Below, piece by piece: positions 60,855 through 64,000 of a DNA stretch of 64,000 nucleotides. The DNA is from DATBGZ01 sp036557785. GTDB lineage: Bacteria > Actinomycetota > Actinomycetes > Mycobacteriales > Micromonosporaceae. The stretch's first letter is position 1. Each line of letters begins with the position of its first letter. The position numbers were made by a program, and so were the translations under genes. The stretch is from contig DATBGZ010000056.1 of assembly GCA_036557785.1 (NCBI GenBank), positions 1 through 64,000 on the forward strand, in the 5' to 3' direction. The notes under the pieces were generated by a model. That model ran no database searches, had not been told where the DNA came from, and was given only the letters and a program-made list of their open reading frames with translations.

Positions 60855-61900
60855 CACGCCGCGAGCCCGGCATCGTGCGCCGGCTGCCCCGGCGGTGGAG
60901 ATGGGTGGCGGCCATCGCCGTCGTCGTGCTCATCGGCGTGGCGGGCTGGGTCGCCTCACCGTGGCCACCACGGTCAGCGCCGAGGCCCGCCGGACCGGTG
61001 GTGCTCGCCGCTGGCGAGGTCGGCGGAGTGTCCCACCTCTACTCCGAGGAGCTGGGCGCGGCGTTCGGCGGCGCACCCGGCGCCTTCCGGACGGTCACGA
61101 CTGACGGCTCGCGAGACAGTCTCGACCTGCTGGCCGGTGGTGGTGCCACGTTCGCCCTCGCCACCGCGGACGTGGTCGCGGCGTACCTGGCCGCACATCC
61201 GACGACGTCGATCCGTGCTGTGGCCCGGCTCTACGACAGCTACGTGCACCTCGTCGTCGCGGCCGACGGCCCGGTGCACCGTCCGGCCGATCTGCGCGGT
61301 GCCCGGGTCGCGGTCGGCACGCCCGGCTCAGGATGGCAGCAGGTGGCCGACCAGATCCTCGACGTGGCAGGCATCGATCCCGGGACGGATATCACCCGGT
61401 TCGACCTCGGCCCGCAGGCGGCGGCCACGGCGCTGGCCGCTCGACAGATCGACGCGTTCTTTCTCGTCGACGCCATGCCCTCGCCCGAGCTCACGGGGAC
61501 GACCGGTGGCTACAGCTACATGCACGGCGGCGCGATCCGCTTGGTCGACCTCGCCGACGTCGCGGACCAGTTGCCGGCATCGGAGAACTGCCCCGGCTCG
61601 TCGTGCGCCGCGTACCACACCGGCACCGTACCTGCGCAGACGTACCCATCGTTGGCCGTGGCGATCACGACGGTGGCCATGCCCACCCTCCTGCTCACCG
61701 CCGCGGCGGTCAGCGACGAGCTAGTCGGGCGGATCACAGCGCTCGTGTTCGCCAGCGCGCCGCGGATCGCCGCAGATCTGCCGGCCGTGCGCCAGATCGA
61801 TCGCCATGGCGCCATCTTCACCGGTGCGGTGCCGCTGCACGAGGGTGCGGCGGCCTACTACCGCGCCACGAAGGTCTTCGCGTTCGCCCCGTTGCCGTGA
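60851..61900 (+). CDS. TAXI-type solute-binding protein, kinase-linked
   Basis: 349 residues. Membrane-anchor or uncleaved signal helix (about 17-37), then the TRAP-associated TAXI fold: VVLAAGEVGGVSHLYSEEL, TTDGSRDSLDLL, FALATADVVAAYLA, VAVGTPGSGWQQVAD, AARQIDAFFLVDAMP. TAXI proteins bind glutamate or related acids and normally serve TRAP permeases, but no TRAP permease gene is present in the window. Overlap with the histidine kinase (ATGA) makes an accessory sensor role plausible. Cys pair in ENCPGSSCAAY. Confidence 0.85.
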   Translation: MTRREPGIVRRLPRRWRWVAAIAVVVLIGVAGWVASPWPPRSAPRPAGPVVLAAGEVGGVSHLYSEELGAAFGGAPGAFRTVTTDGSRDSLDLLAGGGATFALATADVVAAYLAAHPTTSIRAVARLYDSYVHLVVAADGPVHRPADLRGARVAVGTPGSGWQQVADQILDVAGIDPGTDITRFDLGPQAAATALAARQIDAFFLVDAMPSPELTGTTGGYSYMHGGAIRLVDLADVADQLPASENCPGSSCAAYHTGTVPAQTYPSLAVAITTVAMPTLLLTAAAVSDELVGRITALVFASAPRIAADLPAVRQIDRHGAIFTGAVPLHEGAAAYYRATKVFAFAPLP

Positions 61901-62026
61901 TGGCCGGTCGTCCGAGTCGTGGCTCACTGGCCCGCGCTCTGCCGGCCCGTTCGCGGGCCCGCTTCGCGGGTGCGGAACCGGGGCGGAGCGGGAGCGGATC
62001 GGGCGATGCGGTGCCATGATCGGCGG

Positions 62027-62386
62027 GTGCACCAGGCCTTCGTCCATACCGCAACGCTGATCATGGGCGCCGACGCCGACCTCGGTGCCCCGGGGGCCGC
62101 CGTGACGGTGGCACTGTGTGGCCATTGGGAGCACGAACCGCCCTGCCCGTTGGCCGCGCACCACACCCGGGCGACCCGGGTCGAGGGCGAGGTCCGGTTG
62201 CGCATCCTGTTCGCCGCCGAGCCGACGGCGGAGCAGACCGTACGGGAACGGATCGACGCGGCGCTGGCCGCAGGCGAACTTCGCGGGCCGGACGGGAGCG
62301 TGACTCGATGGCGTTGGCAGAGCAGCCAACGCGACGAGGTCGCGGACGCGGAGCGGGCGCACGGTCGCAGGCTCGTGCGCGGTTGA
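62027..62386 (+). CDS. Hypothetical small protein
   Basis: 119 residues, alpha/beta, with no signal peptide. VHQAFVHTATLIMGADAD opens the protein; CGHWEHEPPCPLAAHHT is His/Cys-rich and might bind metal; VRLRILFAAEPTAEQTVRERIDAAL looks like a strand-helix. GTG 62027 is preferred because it starts directly before the conserved-looking VHQAF block; ATG 62006 is in frame. It converges on trpS with a 58-base gap. No recognised family. Confidence 0.6.
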   Translation: MHQAFVHTATLIMGADADLGAPGAAVTVALCGHWEHEPPCPLAAHHTRATRVEGEVRLRILFAAEPTAEQTVRERIDAALAAGELRGPDGSVTRWRWQSSQRDEVADAERAHGRRLVRG

Positions 62387-62444
62387 GCCGACGCGCGGGT
62401 CGCGTGTTCTGCCCGCCCTCGGCGCCCGTCATCCGGTGGCCCGC

Positions 62445-63497
62445 TCACGCCGCCAGTCCGATGGCCTTCTTGGCTCTCGCGACGGTATGCCCTGCCCGTT
62501 CCCGAGCCCGCGAGGCGCCCTCGTGGCGCACCCTCTCCAGGTGCCCCCAGTCGGCGACGAGTTCGGCATAGCGGCGCTGCACCGGAGCCAGAGTGTCCAC
62601 AATGGCCTCGGTGAGTGCCTCCTTGAGCTGGGCGTACGAGGTGAACCGGGTCGCCACGGTGGCGGGGTCGGTGCGCTCGCACGCGGCCAGGATCTCGAGG
62701 AGGTTCGACACGGCCGGCTTGCGGCGAGGGTCGTGGATGACGGCGCCGTCCGCGTCGGTCACCGCGCGGGCCACCTTGCGGCGGACCAGCTCCGGCTTCT
62801 CCAGAAGGCGGATCAGACCGGAGTCCACAGTAGAGGACTTGCCCATCTTTCCGGCGGGGTCGGCCAGATCCATGACCCGTGCCGCGACCGCCGGGTGCAC
62901 CGCCCGAGGGACCGTGAAAGTGCGGCCATACCGGGTGTTGAAGCGGTTGGCGACATCTCGCGCCAGCTCCAGGTGCTGGCTCTGGTCGTCACCGACCGGC
63001 ACCTCGGCGGCATCGTGGAGCAGGATGTCCGCGGCCATCAACACCGGGTAGGTGAGCAGCGACAAGCGGACCGGCTCCGGCCCTGACGCCTTGGTCCGGA
63101 ACTGGATCATGCGGGCCGCCTCGCCGTACCCGGTCGCGCACTCCAACAGGTAATGCAGTTCGGCGTGCTCCGGGACGTCCGACTGGACGTAGACCAGGGC
63201 CGAATCAGGGTCGACACCGCAGGCGAGCAGCGTCGCCAGCAACTCGCCGGTCAACGCCCGCAGCCGGGTGGGATCGTGTTCGACGGTCAGGGCGTGCAGG
63301 TCAGCGATCATGATGACCGACTCGGCGCGTCGGTGCTCGGTGGCGGCATCGAGCATGGGGCGGATCGCGCCCAGGTAGTTGCCCAGGTGAAGCGTCCCGG
63401 TCGGCTTGAATCCGGTCAGCCGGCGCGCGGCCGTGGCCGCGTCGGCATCCATCGCGCTGTGGAGGGTGGGGTGCTCGTGGGTGGCTACGGTCGTCAT
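62445..63497 (-). CDS. trpS: Tryptophanyl-tRNA synthetase
   Basis: 350 residues, class Ic. HIGH-type motif H37-L-G-N (TGTLHLGNYLGA); KMSKS region K217-M-G-K-S, with Gly for the usual Ser. AIRPM, MIADLHALT, and DQSQHLELARDVANRFN are family blocks. ATG 63497 with AGGAG about 10 bases upstream. It is preceded by a leader peptide and attenuator (63564-63661), so expression should respond to charged tRNA-Trp. In Streptomyces coelicolor an auxiliary TrpRS gene is controlled by ribosome-mediated attenuation; whether this is the sole TrpRS of this organism cannot be told from the window. Confidence 0.95.
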   Translation of the reverse strand: MTTVATHEHPTLHSAMDADAATAARRLTGFKPTGTLHLGNYLGAIRPMLDAATEHRRAESVIMIADLHALTVEHDPTRLRALTGELLATLLACGVDPDSALVYVQSDVPEHAELHYLLECATGYGEAARMIQFRTKASGPEPVRLSLLTYPVLMAADILLHDAAEVPVGDDQSQHLELARDVANRFNTRYGRTFTVPRAVHPAVAARVMDLADPAGKMGKSSTVDSGLIRLLEKPELVRRKVARAVTDADGAVIHDPRRKPAVSNLLEILAACERTDPATVATRFTSYAQLKEALTEAIVDTLAPVQRRYAELVADWGHLERVRHEGASRARERAGHTVARAKKAIGLAA

Positions 63498-63563
63498 GGC
63501 GGTGGCTCCTGTCCACAGTGGAGATTGGCCGCCTCCATGCCGAACGACCGCCGGCATGCGAAA

Positions 63564-63588
63564 GCGGCCGCCCGGATGGGGCGGCCGC
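63564..63588 (-). terminator. Attenuator terminator hairpin of trpS leader
   Basis: Perfect 10-bp stem GCGGCCGCCC/GGGCGGCCGC (63564-63573 with 63579-63588), 5-base loop, followed on the reverse strand by TTTCGC. The short T run is usual for high-GC actinobacteria. The 63579-63586 arm can instead pair with 63616-63623, forming the antiterminator. Confidence 0.8.
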
Positions 63589-63611
63589 GTCGGAAGTTGG
63601 GTACGCGAGTC

Positions 63612-63637
63612 TGGTGGCCGCCCTAGCGGCGCCACCA
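63612..63637 (-). promoter_or_regulatory. Pause hairpin and antiterminator segment of the trpS leader
   Basis: Segment 1 (63631-63637, TGGTGGC on the reverse strand, overlapping the Trp codons) pairs with segment 2 (63612-63618, GCCACCA). Segment 2 also holds GGGCGGCC (63623-63616 on the reverse strand), an 8-bp perfect match to segment 3 (GGCCGCCC, 63586-63579). A ribosome stalled at Trp codons would cover segment 1, leave 2:3 to pair and prevent the terminator. Confidence 0.75.
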
Positions 63638-63661
63638 ACCGAGGGTGCGCAGACCTCGCAT
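63623..63661 (-). CDS. trpS leader peptide with tandem Trp codons
   Basis: 12 residues, MRGLRTLGWWRR, then TAG. Two adjacent Trp codons lie at 63632-63637. No Shine-Dalgarno sequence precedes it; a -10-like TATCCT seven bases upstream suggests a leaderless mRNA beginning at or near the ATG. The stop lies at the base of the pause hairpin, as expected for a classical attenuation leader. Confidence 0.8.
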   Translation of the reverse strand: MRGLRTLGWWRR

Positions 63662-63668
63662 GGGACGG

Positions 63669-63674
63669 AGGATA
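63669..63674 (-). promoter_or_regulatory. Probable -10 box for trpS leader transcript
   Basis: TATCCT on the reverse strand (63674 to 63669), seven bases ahead of the leader ATG. It matches TANNNT; no good -35 is seen at 16-18 bases. Initiation at the A of the ATG would give a leaderless transcript, common in actinobacteria. Confidence 0.5.
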
Positions 63675-63826
63675 CCAGAGCCGGGGGCACGTACGCTCGG
63701 CGTATGCCCGGACCGAGGCGTGAGGCTGGCGGCCGTACGGCCACGCGACGTACGGTCGGTGCTGCCCCGGCCCGTACGGTCTCGGTGCCCGACCGTACGG
63801 TCTCGCAGCGCCCACGCCGGCGCGCG

Positions 63827-64000
63827 GTGCGCCGAGTCGGCATCATGGGCGGCACCTTCGACCCGATTCACCACGGCCACCTCGTCGCCGCGAGCGAGGT
63901 GGCGAGCCGGTTCCTGCTGGACGAGGTCGTCTTCGTACCGACCGGCCAGCCCTGGCAGAAGACCGAGCCCGCCGGCTCAGGAGGCCGTGGCTCTGAGCCC
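63827..64000 (+). CDS. nadD: Nicotinate-nucleotide adenylyltransferase, 5' part (truncated by window end)
   Basis: The frame continues past the window end. VGIMGGTFDPIHHGHLVAASEVA is the nucleotidyltransferase signature with the (H/T)xGH motif; FVPTGQPWQKTEPAG follows, typical of actinobacterial NadD. The GTG at 63827 (VRRVGIMGG) is taken because it is the usual family start. An in-frame ATG at 63704 would add an Arg/Thr-rich extension of 41 residues built on CGTACGG repeats; it has no clear ribosome-binding site either. Divergent from trpS. Confidence 0.88.
   Translation, partial: MRRVGIMGGTFDPIHHGHLVAASEVASRFLLDEVVFVPTGQPWQKTEPAGSGGRGSEP

Noticed and set aside
1..64000. CRISPR arrays, tRNA or rRNA genes, insertion sequences
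   Set aside because: Looked for direct repeats with spacers, cloverleaf ends and transposase motifs; none seen.

Overview
The window is high-GC (about 70%), densely packed DNA with GTG starts and GGAGG ribosome-binding sites. The gene content is actinobacterial: an RNase E/G with a long Arg/Glu-rich N-terminus, the paired radical SAM/DUF2344 genes next to rne, a gluABCD-type transporter and a complete ESX-like type VII secretion system (T7SS). A member of Micromonosporales or a close relative is most likely. That placement rests on gene content only and is an inference.

Left housekeeping arm (1-15.05 kb): the 3' part of ileS, an NhaA antiporter fused to a DsbA-like domain, plsC, a small Cys-rich protein, a UbiA-type prenyltransferase, a B12-binding radical SAM protein with its DUF2344 partner, rne, a lipoprotein, rplU, rpmA and obg. 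Right arm (55.0-64 kb): a glutamate-type ABC transporter, a two-component system with a TAXI-type solute-binding protein, a small unknown protein, trpS behind a Trp-codon attenuator, and the start of nadD. obg and nadD usually lie close together in actinobacteria, so the 40-kb centre looks inserted into a conserved neighbourhood.

Centre (15.05-54.85 kb): a T7SS island. The core is eccE (22.8 kb), eccD (24.7, reverse), eccC (26.3), two small WXG100-like genes (30.4 and 30.9), mycP (31.2) and eccB (38.2). Around it are candidate substrates in small/large pairs; four YbaB/EbfC-like genes, possibly EspL-like chaperones; two convergent three-gene modules of parallel design (32.5-35.2 and 37.9-35.3 kb); three membrane-anchored beta-propeller plus fibronectin-III proteins sharing a YGC/PC cysteine pair; a MoxR ATPase, a DUF58 protein and a transglutaminase-fold protein lacking its catalytic Cys and His; and a Ser/Thr kinase with an extracytoplasmic FN3 domain next to an FHA-like protein.

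Most noteworthy signals: (1) a 10-bp palindrome GGAANCTTCC, or a close variant, recurs about 80-145 bp upstream of several island transcription units, and three units carry GGAAN-N16-CGTCGA, an ECF sigma-factor promoter shape; (2) a textbook ribosome-mediated attenuator, with a 12-residue leader peptide carrying tandem Trp codons, precedes trpS; (3) two large candidate substrates share a C-terminal W/acidic motif; (4) the convergent parallel modules; (5) the degenerate transglutaminase.
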